A stretch of 45,163 nucleotides of DNA from an uncultured Lachnospiraceae bacterium (GTDB lineage Bacteria > Bacillota > Clostridia > Lachnospirales > Lachnospiraceae), in assembly GCA_947385425.1 (NCBI GenBank), contig CANDKY010000018.1, forward strand, positions 1 through 45,163. The letters are read 5' to 3'. The notes beneath the pieces are model-generated. The model saw nothing but the letters and a program-made list of their open reading frames with translations, was not told the origin of the DNA and did not search any database. The translations under genes and the position numbers were made by a program. Below are positions 29,995 through 40,068 of this stretch, in pieces. Position 1 is the first letter of the stretch; every line of letters starts with the position of its first letter.

Positions 29995-31686
29995 TTATCT
30001 TTTTCCAAAACGCACTTCACAATCCTTCCGGAAAAATGATATTCCATAACAGCCAATTTTCCGATACCCTTCCGCACGCAGCTCTTCCATATATCTTTTA
30101 TCATATATTTGCTGCAGCGCCTTTTCCGCATCACTTTCCAAATCATCCACAGAATCCGAAACTTTCACTTCCACAACAAACGCCCTCCCACGCAGCGAAG
30201 GGCTTTTTACCATAATATCAGAACGTCCGTTTCCCGACTCACGGTTCGATTTCACCAGATAATTTTCGCTCTGGCTTAAGATTCCGGCAAGAAATCCATG
30301 ATAAAAATTTTCCGCGCTGTCAAAAAAGCTTATCGTACGGAAAAGCTGGCCATTTAATATATCTGTCATCCTTTCAGCATTTCCTTCCTCCATTGCACGG
30401 TATAAATCATGAAAATCCTCTTTCCTTATCATATCCTTCATCCAGCTTGAAATCGTGTTCTCATAAATGGTCATAACTTCCACATTCGGGATGCGCACCT
30501 TTAAAAATATATATTTATCTTTAAAGTATTCGCTTTTCTTTGTAAGATAGCCTGTAAAATAGAGAAAATTCCACAAACTCTCCCCTCTGCTGTGCATATC
30601 TCCATAAGTAACTTCTTCATGAACCCGAATGTCTAAAGTTCCGCCGGATAAAAGCGTTTCAATCTGACCCTTAGTTTCCTGGTCTGCTCTGGCAATCAAA
30701 TCTTTTACAATGTCATTGGAACTGGTATTAATCCAATATGGATGAGGGAATGCTTCCGTATCTGAATATAAATCATATAAATACTTTATCACACTCCATG
30801 GATTATACACTTCCGTATCTCCAAACAAATATCCGTCATACCATTCTTTCATTGTCGAAAAACGGCTTTCCACTTCATAATAAGACATCATACGGATCAC
30901 TTCCTGCTCTGTAAAGCCAAAATGATCGCTGTATTTTTTATCAAGTACAGATACAATATTCAAATGATTCAGTCCTGTAAATATACTTTCTTTTGAAATC
31001 CTAAGACACCCTGTAATGACGGCAAACTGCAGATAATCATTCGTCTTTAACGCAGATTCAAACAATGACCGGATAAAATCCGCCATTTCCTCGTAAAACC
31101 CCCGGAAATAAGCATTCTCAAGGGGCACGTCATACTCATCTATCAGGATAACCGCCTGTTTCCCCGTTGCCTGGTAAAGGCATTTGCTTAAGAATTTCAA
31201 AGAGCCGGAATAATTGTCATATCCCGCCTCCCGATCCGCAATCTTTTGGAACAGCGCCTTTTCCCTTTCATTCATTTTTCCGGATTCCATGATATACTGA
31301 TGTCTTTGAAATTCGTCCGCAATATCGTCCCTCAGCTTGCCGTACGCGGATTCAAAAGAAGGTTGCTTCGCGGATTTAAGCGTCAGGTTAATGACCGGAT
31401 AGTCCCCCATATGCTTTGTATATTCTTCGCCCTGCTCCATAATCTTCAAGCCGTGAAAAAGCGATTTGTGTACCTCATTTTTCTCCGTATCCCCTGTATC
31501 CTCATAATAGTATCTAAGCATACTAAGATTTAATGTCTTTCCAAAACGTCTTGGACGGGTAAATAAGTTCACCTTCCCTTTCAGATCAGCCAATTCTTTT
31601 ATGAACAATGATTTATCGATATAATAATAACCGGATTCCATTATGTCCTTAAAGTTTTCCACGCCAATCGGCAGCGCTTTTTTCAT
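29995..31686 (-). CDS. AAA-ATPase-like / PD-(D/E)XK nuclease family protein
   Basis: 563 residues of the widespread two-domain family (AAA-ATPase_like plus PDDEXK_9, formerly DUF1703). The N-terminal domain starts [22 protein letters not shown], with Walker A-like [15 protein letters not shown] and Walker [10 protein letters not shown]. The C-terminal nuclease-like domain has FLAGILS, then [10 protein letters not shown] and AFVVEVKVS (the D...ExK core). The function is unproven; copies are numerous and mobile in gut anaerobes. The second ATG (31686) is preferred because GGAGG lies 7 bases before it and only 1 base before the first ATG (31692). It has its own promoter. Confidence 0.88.
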   Translation of the reverse strand: MKKALPIGVENFKDIMESGYYYIDKSLFIKELADLKGKVNLFTRPRRFGKTLNLSMLRYYYEDTGDTEKNEVHKSLFHGLKIMEQGEEYTKHMGDYPVINLTLKSAKQPSFESAYGKLRDDIADEFQRHQYIMESGKMNEREKALFQKIADREAGYDNYSGSLKFLSKCLYQATGKQAVILIDEYDVPLENAYFRGFYEEMADFIRSLFESALKTNDYLQFAVITGCLRISKESIFTGLNHLNIVSVLDKKYSDHFGFTEQEVIRMMSYYEVESRFSTMKEWYDGYLFGDTEVYNPWSVIKYLYDLYSDTEAFPHPYWINTSSNDIVKDLIARADQETKGQIETLLSGGTLDIRVHEEVTYGDMHSRGESLWNFLYFTGYLTKKSEYFKDKYIFLKVRIPNVEVMTIYENTISSWMKDMIRKEDFHDLYRAMEEGNAERMTDILNGQLFRTISFFDSAENFYHGFLAGILSQSENYLVKSNRESGNGRSDIMVKSPSLRGRAFVVEVKVSDSVDDLESDAEKALQQIYDKRYMEELRAEGYRKIGCYGISFFRKDCEVRFGKR

Positions 31687-31718
31687 CCTCATACCTCCAT
31701 TCGAATGACGTTTTCCAT

Positions 31719-31747
31719 ATTATATCCCATCTCTGTCTGTTCCACAA
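31719..31747 (-). promoter_or_regulatory. Promoter of the AAA/PD-(D/E)XK gene
   Basis: Minus strand: TTGTGG (31747-31742), a 17-base spacer and a perfect TATAAT (31724-31719), about 30 bases before the start codon. Confidence 0.6.
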
Positions 31748-32225
31748 TCGGTTTCCATTGGGCGGAAATAAAATCAAGGCATAGATGCCTATTTCGCGCC
31801 TATGCCCTGTCACATTTCCCTATTTCACGCTCCACACGAACCGTTCTGTTTTGTTACTGCCATATGGCACGATGATTTGGGTATACATAAGGATAAGGAC
31901 AGCATCTCTGCGTAATCCTGACCTGTGTTTTGGCGGTTGCATCCTTGAGAGTTTTATCCTTTTTTATTTTAGAAAATGCAAATGTTTGTTGTGGGAGATA
32001 GTTGTTTGTAGTATAATGTGTTTGTAAAATATACAAGATATTGTAATATTAACCGGCCGCATAAATGCTAAAATTCGTACCGCTGGTGCGGGAAATCAGT
32101 TGGAGTAATAATATAATCATCATGGAAAAATGCGAGGATGGTTTGCAAAAAGAATTTAATCGAAATTTTTTGAAAGAGAATCCCTGAAAAGAAGGCATAA
32201 AAAACGGTTATAAAGCAGTTCCGGA
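31748..32225. other. Intergenic stretch without recognisable gene
   Basis: The sequence is between divergent genes. It holds a short inverted repeat (GGCATAG/CTATGCC near 31773-31806) and AT-rich tracts. Short frames here lack ribosome sites and homology that I can recognise. Confidence 0.5.
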
Positions 32226-32234
32226 TGGTATAAT
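32226..32234 (+). promoter_or_regulatory. Extended -10 promoter of the Uma2 gene
   Basis: TGG followed by TATAAT (32229-32234) is an extended -10 element; the -35 region (GGTTAT) is poor. It lies 30 bases before the start codon. Confidence 0.5.
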
Positions 32235-32263
32235 AGTATTCTTGTAAAAAGGAGAGTAATAAA

Positions 32264-32812
32264 ATGGATGCTGTAAAGCAGTTGGAATATTATACTATTG
32301 AAGATATATACCATTTACCGGACGGGCAAAGGGCTGAGCTGATTGACGGTGAATTATTTATGATGGCGTCGCCCGGCAGGATTCACCAGGATATTGTAAT
32401 GGATTTATCTTATTTCATAAAAGATTATATAATAAGGAAAGATGGCGGCTGTAAAGTATATTCCGCTCCCTTTGCGGTTTTTTTGAATGCGGGCAATGAT
32501 ATTTACCTTGAGCCGGATATATCTGTTATATGTGACAAAAATAAGCTTACAGAAGAAGGGTGTAAGGGGGCGCCGGACTGGATTATTGAAGTTGTTTCAC
32601 CGTCGAGCCGTCCGATGGATTATAATAAGAAGTTATTCAGATACCGGACCGCAGGTGTCAGGGAATACTGGATTGCCGATCCGATGGACCGGCGTATTAC
32701 GGTTTATAACTTTGAACAGGATACGTTTGGGGAATATTCCTTTTCGGATAAAGTAAAAGCAGGGATATATGAAGATTTTGAAATTGATTTTTCGGCGGTA
32801 AGTGTGGAATAA
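32264..32812 (+). CDS. Uma2 family protein (PD-(D/E)XK-type putative nuclease)
   Basis: 182 residues of the Uma2 (DUF820) family. Typical blocks are YTIEDIYHLPDGQRAELIDGE, SPGRIHQDIVMDLSYFI, the core YLEPDISVIC followed by DWIIEVVSPSS (D...ExV), and DYNKKLFRYRTAGVREYWIADP. Members have a restriction-endonuclease-like fold; their biological role is not settled, though many occur in mobile or multi-copy sets. ATG 32264 follows AAAAAGGAGAG. It stands alone. Confidence 0.9.
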   Translation: MDAVKQLEYYTIEDIYHLPDGQRAELIDGELFMMASPGRIHQDIVMDLSYFIKDYIIRKDGGCKVYSAPFAVFLNAGNDIYLEPDISVICDKNKLTEEGCKGAPDWIIEVVSPSSRPMDYNKKLFRYRTAGVREYWIADPMDRRITVYNFEQDTFGEYSFSDKVKAGIYEDFEIDFSAVSVE

Positions 32813-32944
32813 GCCGGTTATCATTTCCGCAATGATGTGGTATATTATAGATATGGTATTTATCCGGGCCATGCCCGGTGTTCCGTCCGGATGGGGCGCC
32901 GGGGAACTTAGGCCGGGGAATTTAGGAATGAAAGGAATTTTCCA

Positions 32945-34564
32945 ATGAGTTTATATCGTATCATGCTGGTAGATGATGAAGAAGAGGTGCGCAAGGCTAT
33001 TATCAGGAAGATGGATTGGGAGCGGCTTGGTTTTCTTGTGGTTGGGGATGCCGAGAATGGGGAAGACGCGCTGGAAAAGCTGGAGCAGTTGGAGCCGGAT
33101 GTCATTATGACGGATATCCGTATGCCCTATATGGACGGGCTTACCCTGACAGCCAGGATCCGTGAGAAATACCCTTCCATGAAAATACTTATTTTTTCCG
33201 GGTATGATGATTTTGAATATGCCAAGCAGGCCATACAGTTGAATGTGACGGAGTATATTTTAAAGCCTGTGAACGGGCAGGAACTGGAAGATATTTTAAA
33301 CCGGGTGCGGGTCAGCCTGGATAAGGAGATTGAGCAGCGCCGCAATATCGATATTTTAAGGGAGAGTTACCTTGGGAGCCTGCCTATCCTCAGGGAGCTG
33401 TTCTTAAATAACCTGGTGTGCCGGGCTACGGATGTGGAAGGGGCAGTGCCGAAACTGAGGGAATATGGGATAGATATCCTGGATGCGCACCGATGGCTGG
33501 CAGCGGTTATTGATGTGGAACAGGCGGAGCGGACGGAAGGGCAGGTGTTTTCCCAGCATCAGGAACTGATTCCCATTTCGGTGCGCAGGCTGGTGGAGGA
33601 CTATTTGAAGCCTTACTGCCGTTTTGCTATTTTCAATTCCATGGACGGGCTTACCGTGATTGTGGCAGTAGACGGGGAGAGGACGCAGGCAGGGCTGACC
33701 AATCTGTTAAATGATATCTGCAAAGAGAGCAAGCGCGTGCTGGAGGTATCCATTACCGTAGGGGTAGGGTATAGCTGCGGCAGTTTGCAGGAAATCAGCC
33801 GTTCTTACCGGACGGCCGTGGATGCGCTGGGCTATCGGGCGATTGTGGGCAGGGGTAAGGCTATTTATATCAGCGATGTGGAGCCAGTGGAGAGGGGAAG
33901 GCTGCAGTTGGATGCCAAGGACGAGGAGGAATTGACGGCGGCCATCAAGTTCGGCTCCCCGGAAATGATCGGCGATGTGCTGCGGCGCCTGTCGGCCCGT
34001 ATGGACGGAGCGAAGGTTCACGCAAGGCAGTATCATGTTTATATGCTGTCTATTGTTAATTGTATGATAAAATTGATGCAGCAGTACGGGCTGGATATGG
34101 ATGAGATGATTGATTTTGAAGCGCAGTACGGGGATATCCTGGAAGGGCGCTGCCACAGGGATGAGTTTGCCGGACGTATGATTCCGGTCGCCTGCCGGAT
34201 GAATGAAGTTATGAACCGGGAAAGGGATAATACGACAAGGAAGGCGGTGCAGGAGGCAAAGGAGTATATCCGGGAGCATTATTCCAATCCGGAACTGTCC
34301 GTGGAGATGCTGTGCCGTCATCTGCATATGAGCCCGGCCTATTTTTCAACGGTGTTCAGAAAAGAGACAGGACAGACATATGTCAATTACCTGACGGAAC
34401 TGCGTCTTAAGAAAGCGGTGGAGCTGCTGAATGAGACGGACGACAAGACCTATATGATAGCGCAGAAAGTGGGATATCAGGAGCAGAATTATTTCAGTTA
34501 TGTGTTTAAAAAGCGGTATGGGGTATCGCCTACCAAATACCGGGGGGCGCAGGGGAATGGGTAA
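32945..34564 (+). CDS. AraC-type response regulator (YesN-like)
   Basis: 539 residues. The receiver domain is at residues 1-125, with the acidic pocket Asp10/Asp11, phospho-acceptor Asp57 in DVIMTDIRMPYMDG and Lys in YILKPVNG. A middle region of about 300 residues (including a VDGERTQAGLTNLLNDI-type segment) is typical of large YesN regulators. The C-terminal AraC DNA-binding domain (about 435-535) contains LSVEMLCRHLHMSPAYFSTVFRKETGQTYVNYL and IAQKVGYQEQNYFSYVFKKRYGVSPTKYR. It overlaps the kinase gene by 8 bases and probably activates the sugar transporter genes downstream. The ATG follows GAAAGGAATTTTCC, a moderate ribosome site. Confidence 0.94.
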   Translation: MSLYRIMLVDDEEEVRKAIIRKMDWERLGFLVVGDAENGEDALEKLEQLEPDVIMTDIRMPYMDGLTLTARIREKYPSMKILIFSGYDDFEYAKQAIQLNVTEYILKPVNGQELEDILNRVRVSLDKEIEQRRNIDILRESYLGSLPILRELFLNNLVCRATDVEGAVPKLREYGIDILDAHRWLAAVIDVEQAERTEGQVFSQHQELIPISVRRLVEDYLKPYCRFAIFNSMDGLTVIVAVDGERTQAGLTNLLNDICKESKRVLEVSITVGVGYSCGSLQEISRSYRTAVDALGYRAIVGRGKAIYISDVEPVERGRLQLDAKDEEELTAAIKFGSPEMIGDVLRRLSARMDGAKVHARQYHVYMLSIVNCMIKLMQQYGLDMDEMIDFEAQYGDILEGRCHRDEFAGRMIPVACRMNEVMNRERDNTTRKAVQEAKEYIREHYSNPELSVEMLCRHLHMSPAYFSTVFRKETGQTYVNYLTELRLKKAVELLNETDDKTYMIAQKVGYQEQNYFSYVFKKRYGVSPTKYRGAQGNG

Positions 34565-36350
34565 CAGTAAAGAAGGGGTGGGTTTTCCGGGAAAAGCCAG
34601 TATCCGTTATACGATTTTCATTTATTTTACGGTCAGCGCTCTGGTGGCAATCCTGCTGACCGGTGTCGTCCTGTATATGCAGATGTCGCGCCAATTGACA
34701 GCGGCGGTGCGGGATGAAAACCAGGCTGTCCTAGGGCAGATCAACCGTTCGGTGGATTCTTATCTGCGTACTATAATGAAGCTTTCCGACAGTCTGTATT
34801 ATGGCGTGATTAAAAATGCCGATTTGGATCAGGGCTCGGTGAACAGCCGGATTACTTTGCTGTATGATAATAATAAAGATAACATTGCCAATATTGCCCT
34901 GCTGTCCAAAGAGGGTGAACTTTTGGAGGCAGTCCCGGCGGCACGTTTGAAGACGGGGCTGGATGTGACAAGGGAGGAGTGGTTTGCCAATACGCTGGAG
35001 CGGACGGACAACCTTCATTTTACCACGCCCCATGTGCAGTATATTTTTGATAACAGCGAAAACCAGTACCGATGGGTCATAACCCTGACCAGGGCGGTGG
35101 AAATTACCCACGGCACATCAACGGAGCAGGGTATTTTGCTGATTGATATCCGTTACAGCAGCCTGCAGCAGATGCTGGAAAATATTACATTGGGCAACCA
35201 GGGCTATCTTTATATGGTCAGCAGCAGCGGGGAGCTGATTTACCATCCGAAGATGCAGTTGATAGAAACCGGCCAGATAGAGGAGAACCTTTCCGCCACC
35301 GTGGATTACAGGGACGGGAACTATCAGGAGGAATATGGGGGCGAACGGCGGGAAGTCTGCGTGAAGTCTGTGGGCTATACCGGATGGAAACTGCTGAGTG
35401 TTACGCCGGAGAAAGGTTTGCCGCTGAGTAATCTGAAAATGCGCCTTTTTGCGGTGTTTGTAGTGGCAGTGTTCCTTCTGGCTCTGATACTCATCAATAC
35501 ATTTATTTCATCCCGTATCACAACCCCTATCCAGGAACTGGAAAGATCGGTCAACGCCATTGAGGCGGGGGATCTGGATACGGAGGTGTATATGGGAGGG
35601 TCCTATGAAATCAGGCATTTGGGCCGTTCTATCGGGGATATGGCGAAAAGGATCAAGGCATTGATGGAAGATATCGTGGCGGAACACGAGTCAAAGAGGA
35701 AGAGTGAGTTTGATACGCTGCAGTCACAGATTAATCCCCATTTTCTTTATAATACGCTGGACATCATTGTATGGATGATAGAAAATGAGCAGAAACAGGA
35801 GGCCGTGAAAGTAGTGACGGCGCTGGCTCGTTTTTTCCGTATCAGCCTCAGCAAGGGGAAAAGTATTATCACGGTCAGGGATGAACTGGAGCATGTGCGT
35901 AATTATCTGATGATCCAGCAGATGAGGTTCAAAAATAAATTTGCCTACCATATCGACGCGGGGGAGGATGTGATGGAGCTGGCAAGCTTAAAACTGATGC
36001 TGCAGCCTTTGGTGGAGAACGCAATTTATCACGGTATGGAATTTATGGACGGCGACGGTGAGATTTGCGTCAGGGTATACCGGGAGGCGCAGGATTTATG
36101 GTTCCGGATCAGTGACAACGGGCTCGGGATGACAAGACAGCAGGTGGAGAGCCTGCTTGACGAAGAACGGCATGTTTCTTCCCGGAGGGGATCCGGCATC
36201 GGCGTGAAAAATGTAAATGAGCGGATACGGCTGTATTTCGGAGAGACTTACGGCCTTGCCATTTGGTCGGAGCCGGACGAGGGGACAAGAATCAGCATCC
36301 GCCTCCCGGTGCTGGTATATGCGGAAATTGCGGAGGGGGAGCGGACATGA
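34557..36350 (+). CDS. Sensor histidine kinase (YesM-like)
   Basis: 597 residues. A membrane helix at about 20-42 is followed by an extracellular dCache-like sensor domain (to about residue 285), a second helix (RLFAVFVVAVFLLALILINTF) and a HAMP linker (SRITTPIQELERSVNAIEAG). The His_kinase domain has the phospho-His in SQINPHFLYNTLDIIVW (about residue 394), and the ATPase domain has LVENAIYHGM, ISDNGLGM and GSGIGVKNVNERIRLYFG. It phosphorylates the overlapping response regulator. The stop overlaps the next start (ATGA), coupling it to a sugar-binding protein that probably presents the ligand. ATG 34557 is set by the overlap and the AGGGGA ribosome site. Confidence 0.94.
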   Translation: MGNSKEGVGFPGKASIRYTIFIYFTVSALVAILLTGVVLYMQMSRQLTAAVRDENQAVLGQINRSVDSYLRTIMKLSDSLYYGVIKNADLDQGSVNSRITLLYDNNKDNIANIALLSKEGELLEAVPAARLKTGLDVTREEWFANTLERTDNLHFTTPHVQYIFDNSENQYRWVITLTRAVEITHGTSTEQGILLIDIRYSSLQQMLENITLGNQGYLYMVSSSGELIYHPKMQLIETGQIEENLSATVDYRDGNYQEEYGGERREVCVKSVGYTGWKLLSVTPEKGLPLSNLKMRLFAVFVVAVFLLALILINTFISSRITTPIQELERSVNAIEAGDLDTEVYMGGSYEIRHLGRSIGDMAKRIKALMEDIVAEHESKRKSEFDTLQSQINPHFLYNTLDIIVWMIENEQKQEAVKVVTALARFFRISLSKGKSIITVRDELEHVRNYLMIQQMRFKNKFAYHIDAGEDVMELASLKLMLQPLVENAIYHGMEFMDGDGEICVRVYREAQDLWFRISDNGLGMTRQQVESLLDEERHVSSRRGSGIGVKNVNERIRLYFGETYGLAIWSEPDEGTRISIRLPVLVYAEIAEGERT

Positions 36351-37312
36351 TAGGCAGAGGCGGGAGGGCGCTTATACTTTTGTATGCGGTATTGCTGGCA
36401 GTGCTGTTCCTTATGTGTTCGACGGATTTGGTTATCCGGGAGCCGGAGAAGGAGATTTACCAGATCGCCGTGATCATTGAGGATGACAGGGGGGATAATT
36501 ACAGCAACTTTCGGAAAGGGATGGATCAGGCGGCAATGGAATTTAACGCCGATGTCCATTTTATTACCCTGTATGAAAAACTGGACGCAGATCAGCAGTT
36601 GGAATTAATGGAACGCGAGCAGCAGGACGGGGCTGACGCGCTTATTGTAGTCCCTGCGGATGAAGGGCGGGTATCGGGGAAACATGCCGCCGTCCCGGTG
36701 ATATTTCTGTACCCGGGGTTTGCGGAAAACACAGGGGCAGGGAGTATTGTGACGGATTACCGGAAGATGGGGGAAGAGCTGGCGCGGGAAATGCTGGATG
36801 GGGCTGCGAAAGAGTGTACCGTACTGGAACTTATAGACACGGACAGCATGGGTGACGTGGACAGCTTCTTTCTGGAGGGGGCGGAGGAAGTGTTTGCCGC
36901 TGCAGGCTATAGCAGCCGGGCTGTTGCCAGACAGGGGCAGGAAGGGATCCGTGCTGCTTTGGAGGGGTTGGAAGCGGAGAGTGGGGGGAAGGCCCTTGTT
37001 TTGGCACAGAACCCGGAGATATTGGCGGAGACAGCGGCGATTATGACTGACAATCCGGATCTGGCGGAGCATGTCGAGGGGCTGTACGGGAGGGGCAGCA
37101 CGCTGCCGATCCTTAATTACCTGGATCGCGGGCAGATTACAGGGATTTGTGTGACCGACGGGTTCAGCACCGGATACCTGAGCGTACTTGCGGCAGTCCG
37201 GACACTGGAAGGCGACGGCGCCCAGGAGCCTGTAGTCATGGAGTCCTATTATATAGAAAAAAAGGATTTGAGGGATCCGGCCTGCGAGAAGCTGCTATAC
37301 CCTATTGAATAA
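36347..37312 (+). CDS. Membrane-anchored sugar-binding (periplasmic-binding fold) protein
   Basis: 321 residues. An N-terminal helix (LILLYAVLLAVLFLMC) is followed by a type 1 periplasmic-binding fold (YQIAVIIEDDRGDNYSNFRKGMDQAAMEF, ADALIVVPAD, VPVIFLYPGF, then ITGICVTDGFSTGYLSVLAAV). No lipobox consensus is clean (LMCS), so an uncleaved anchor is likely. It starts in the ATGA overlap with the kinase gene, so it is coupled to the two-component system. The usual sugar contacts of MglB are not obvious, suggesting a sensory or accessory role rather than high-affinity uptake. Confidence 0.8.
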   Translation: MIGRGGRALILLYAVLLAVLFLMCSTDLVIREPEKEIYQIAVIIEDDRGDNYSNFRKGMDQAAMEFNADVHFITLYEKLDADQQLELMEREQQDGADALIVVPADEGRVSGKHAAVPVIFLYPGFAENTGAGSIVTDYRKMGEELAREMLDGAAKECTVLELIDTDSMGDVDSFFLEGAEEVFAAAGYSSRAVARQGQEGIRAALEGLEAESGGKALVLAQNPEILAETAAIMTDNPDLAEHVEGLYGRGSTLPILNYLDRGQITGICVTDGFSTGYLSVLAAVRTLEGDGAQEPVVMESYYIEKKDLRDPACEKLLYPIE

Positions 37313-37435
37313 ACAGCAATTCCCTGCCAGGTACACAGAAGAAAACCGAAAACCCGGCCATGTATTAAGGACGGGATTTCTTCTGAGGGCGTTGTACCCA
37401 GGAAGGGGGTTGCGGGACTGGAATAGGAAAGAGAT

Positions 37436-38446
37436 ATGTTGAAAGGGAGATTGCTGTTATTTTTGTTTTTATGTATGTTTCTTTCTGCCTGCCGGGGCGG
37501 CCAGAAGGAGGAGGAAAAGGCTTCCATACGTATCGGTATCAGCCTGTACCGCGGGGAGGATACTTTTATCAATAATATATGCGGCATACTGGAGGAGAAA
37601 GCGAAGGAATATGAACGTGAAAGCGGCATAAAGGTAGTGCTGGATATCCAGGATGCGAAAGGGAGCCAGAATGTCCAGAACAACCAGGTGGAACGTTTTA
37701 TTTCGCTTGGCTGCGATGTACTGTGCATCAATCCCGTGGACAGGATGGATGCTTCGGTTATTATTGACCGGGCCATGACAGCCGGGGTGCCGGTGGTGTT
37801 TTTTAACAGGCAGCCGGTGGAAGAGGATATGAACCGCTGGGACGAGCTCTACTATATCGGCGTGGACGCGAAAGAAACGGCCGTCCTTCAGGGTAAGATG
37901 GTGGTAGACCTTTACCGGGAAGATGCCGGGGCCGTGGATTTAAACGGGGACGGTGTGGTCAGCTATGTGCTGTTGGAAGGGGAAACGAGCCATCAGGATT
38001 CGCTGATCCGTACGGAGTGGTCGGTCCGGACGCTGAAAAACGGAGGGGTGCCCATTGAGAAGCTTACCGGCGGCATAGCGAACTGGGAGCGCAGCCAGGC
38101 CTCCGCCCTGATGGAGCAGTGGCTTGCCGCCTACCCGGATACGATAGAACTGGTCGTCAGCAATAATGACGATATGGCATTGGGCGCTATTGACGCTATG
38201 GAACGTGCAGGGGTTACAGGGGTGAATGTTATCGGCATTGACGGTACTACGCCGGGCCTGGAGGCATTGGAAAGCGGCAAATTGCTGGGGACAGTTTCGG
38301 CAAATAAAGAGCTCTATGCCAGTGTCATCCTGGAATTAGCCGCAAGCTGCGCCCTGGGGGAGGAACCGCCGGAGGAATATCCTCTGGAAGGCGGGACCTA
38401 TTATTGGACGCCGCAGGAAATCCTGATTCGCGAAAATAAAGATTGA
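37436..38446 (+). CDS. Galactose/glucose-binding lipoprotein (MglB-like), accessory
   Basis: 336 residues with a lipoprotein signal (LLLFLFLCMFLSAC). The fold is MglB-like: IGISLYRGEDTFINNI, VLCINPVDRMDAS, the calcium-loop motif DLNGDGVVSYV, GETSHQDSLIRTEW, SNNDDMALGAIDAM and VIGIDGTTPGLEALESG. Compared from memory with Escherichia coli MglB, the contacts Asp14, Phe16, Asn91, His152, Asp154, Arg158, Trp183, Asn211 and Asp236 have counterparts, while Asn256 appears replaced by Ala. It lies between the sensor operon and mglB, so it may be a sensor partner of the kinase or a second uptake receptor. Start 37436 follows GGAAAGAG. Confidence 0.85.
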   Translation: MLKGRLLLFLFLCMFLSACRGGQKEEEKASIRIGISLYRGEDTFINNICGILEEKAKEYERESGIKVVLDIQDAKGSQNVQNNQVERFISLGCDVLCINPVDRMDASVIIDRAMTAGVPVVFFNRQPVEEDMNRWDELYYIGVDAKETAVLQGKMVVDLYREDAGAVDLNGDGVVSYVLLEGETSHQDSLIRTEWSVRTLKNGGVPIEKLTGGIANWERSQASALMEQWLAAYPDTIELVVSNNDDMALGAIDAMERAGVTGVNVIGIDGTTPGLEALESGKLLGTVSANKELYASVILELAASCALGEEPPEEYPLEGGTYYWTPQEILIRENKD

Positions 38447-38532
38447 GAGCGGCAGCTTCGGAAATAAGGCTCCTGCTTGGCCGCCGGGCATTGGAATCAA
38501 AGAAAATTTATAAGAATTCAAAGAATTTCTTA

Positions 38533-38561
38533 TGGAAAATATGTATAAAATCGTCTATAAT
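38533..38561 (+). promoter_or_regulatory. Candidate mglB promoter
   Basis: A perfect -10 TATAAT at 38556-38561 with a weak -35 (TGGAAA, 38533-38538, 17-base spacing) lies 100 bases before mglB. A poor -35 fits a promoter that needs an activator such as the upstream AraC-type regulator. Confidence 0.5.
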
Positions 38562-38661
38562 GAATTTGTCGGTGGTCATAATGTACAAAATATAAGTGCA
38601 TATGTGAAAAAAACTGATAAAAACGCCCGGGACAGGGCAGGATTAGAGGAGGATAAAAACT

Positions 38662-39807
38662 ATGAAATTGTTCAAAAGAGTGATGGCTATGACGATGGCA
38701 TCCATTATGGTGTTCTCCATGGCCGCATGCGGCGGAAGCGACAGCGCAAGCACATCCGGCACAAATGAAGCAGCGCCCGCAGAGAAGGAAGAAGAGGCGG
38801 CACCTGCAGAAACAGAGCAGGAAGCGGCGCCTGAACAGGCAGAGGAAGAGGCAGCACCTGCAGAGAATGAAGCGGCTCCGGAAGCAGGAGGAGAGGCAGC
38901 GGCAGGAGGCAGCGGCAATATTGGTGTCTGCATCTATAAGTTCGACGATGCGTTTATGACAACTTACCGTAATGCATTGCAGGAAATCCTGGAAGGCAAA
39001 GGTTACACAGTAACATTTATGGATGGTAAGAATGATCAGGCTGAACAGAATAACCAGATTAACAACTTCATTACACAGGGTGTTGATGCTTTGATTATCA
39101 ATCCGGTTATGACATCCGCTGCAGATCAGATCATTGCAACCGTTAAGGACGCAGGAATCCCTACCGTATTGATTAACCGTGAGCCGACAGCAGAGCAGAT
39201 GAGCGCATATGACAAGCTGGTGTATGTAGGGTGTGATGCGCGCCAGTCCGGGACTATGCAGGGCGAACTGATTCTGGATACCCCGAACAAAGGTGATATT
39301 AACGGCGACGGTAAGGTTTCCTATATCATGATCCAGGGTGACCCGGAGAACGTGGATGCACAGTACCGTACCGAGTTTTCCGTGAAAGCATTGACCGATG
39401 CAGGGATGGAAGTGGAAGAACTTGATTTACAGCGTGGTGACTGGGATCGTAACAAGGGCCAGGAAATTGCACAGAATGACCTTGCTAAGTTCGGCGATGA
39501 TATTGAAGTAGTATTCTGCAACAATGATGATATGGCAATCGGCGCACTGCAGGCAATCCAGGCAGCAGGACGTACTGTAAATGAAGACATTTATCTGGTA
39601 GGCGTGGATGCATTGGATGCAGCGCTGAACGAAGTGGCAAGCGGCAACATGACAGGTACTGTACTGAATGATGCGAACGGCCAGGCAGCAGGGGCTGTTG
39701 ACGCTATGGAAGCTTTGCTGGGCGGAAAGACTTATGCGGCAGGCGAGCAGTCCATTTATGTAGACTATGTAAAGGTTACGCCGGATAATGTAGCTGATTT
39801 CCAGTAA
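38662..39807 (+). CDS. mglB: Galactose/glucose ABC transporter substrate-binding protein
   Basis: 381 residues. The lipoprotein signal is followed by lipobox SMAAC and a Glu/Ala/Pro-rich linker (about residues 30-85). The MglB fold then shows ICIYKFDDAFM, the calcium loop DINGDGKVSY, DPENVDAQYRTEF, FCNNDDMAIGALQAI and GVDALDAALNEVASG with TVLNDANGQ. Nine of the ten sugar contacts I recall for E. coli MglB have counterparts; His152 is Asn here. It delivers hexose (probably galactose or glucose) to MglAC. Its codon use (GCA, CGT, AAC) looks more biased than its neighbours, as expected for an abundant protein. ATG 38662 follows AGGAGG. Confidence 0.93.
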   Translation: MKLFKRVMAMTMASIMVFSMAACGGSDSASTSGTNEAAPAEKEEEAAPAETEQEAAPEQAEEEAAPAENEAAPEAGGEAAAGGSGNIGVCIYKFDDAFMTTYRNALQEILEGKGYTVTFMDGKNDQAEQNNQINNFITQGVDALIINPVMTSAADQIIATVKDAGIPTVLINREPTAEQMSAYDKLVYVGCDARQSGTMQGELILDTPNKGDINGDGKVSYIMIQGDPENVDAQYRTEFSVKALTDAGMEVEELDLQRGDWDRNKGQEIAQNDLAKFGDDIEVVFCNNDDMAIGALQAIQAAGRTVNEDIYLVGVDALDAALNEVASGNMTGTVLNDANGQAAGAVDAMEALLGGKTYAAGEQSIYVDYVKVTPDNVADFQ

Positions 39808-39843
39808 TCGGAAGCAGGTAATAAAATAAGATAATGCAAATTA

Positions 39844-39881
39844 CCAGGAAGTGCGTGTGCAATGGCGTATGCACTTCTTGG
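39844..39881 (+). terminator. Hairpin after mglB (attenuating terminator)
   Basis: CCAGGAAGTGC pairs with GCACTTCTTGG across 16 bases and is followed by TTTATG. It probably ends part of the mglB transcripts. Confidence 0.55.
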
Positions 39882-39949
39882 TTTATGATTCCCGCAGGCA
39901 GGAGCCGGATACCGTGACGATGCACGGGTATCTGGCGAACGCCGTGAGG

Positions 39950-40023
39950 GCACAATCCCCCGCAGCCCGCTGCGTTGCAAGTCTAATGCCACGTTGCTTG
40001 CAGCGGGCTGCGGGGGATTGTGC
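39950..40023. repeat. Large inverted repeat between mglB and mglA
   Basis: A perfect 24-bp stem (39950-39973 with 40000-40023, GCACAATCCCCCGCAGCC...) with a 26-base interior that allows further pairing (TTGCAAG/CTTGCA). Another hairpin (CCGGATACCGTG/CACGGGTATCTGG) precedes it at 39904-39934. Such structures often set unequal expression of binding protein and ATPase. Confidence 0.85.
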
Positions 40024-40068
40024 TTAGGAACTGTGCGCAGATGTAGAAAAGAAAAGGAGGTCATCGAA

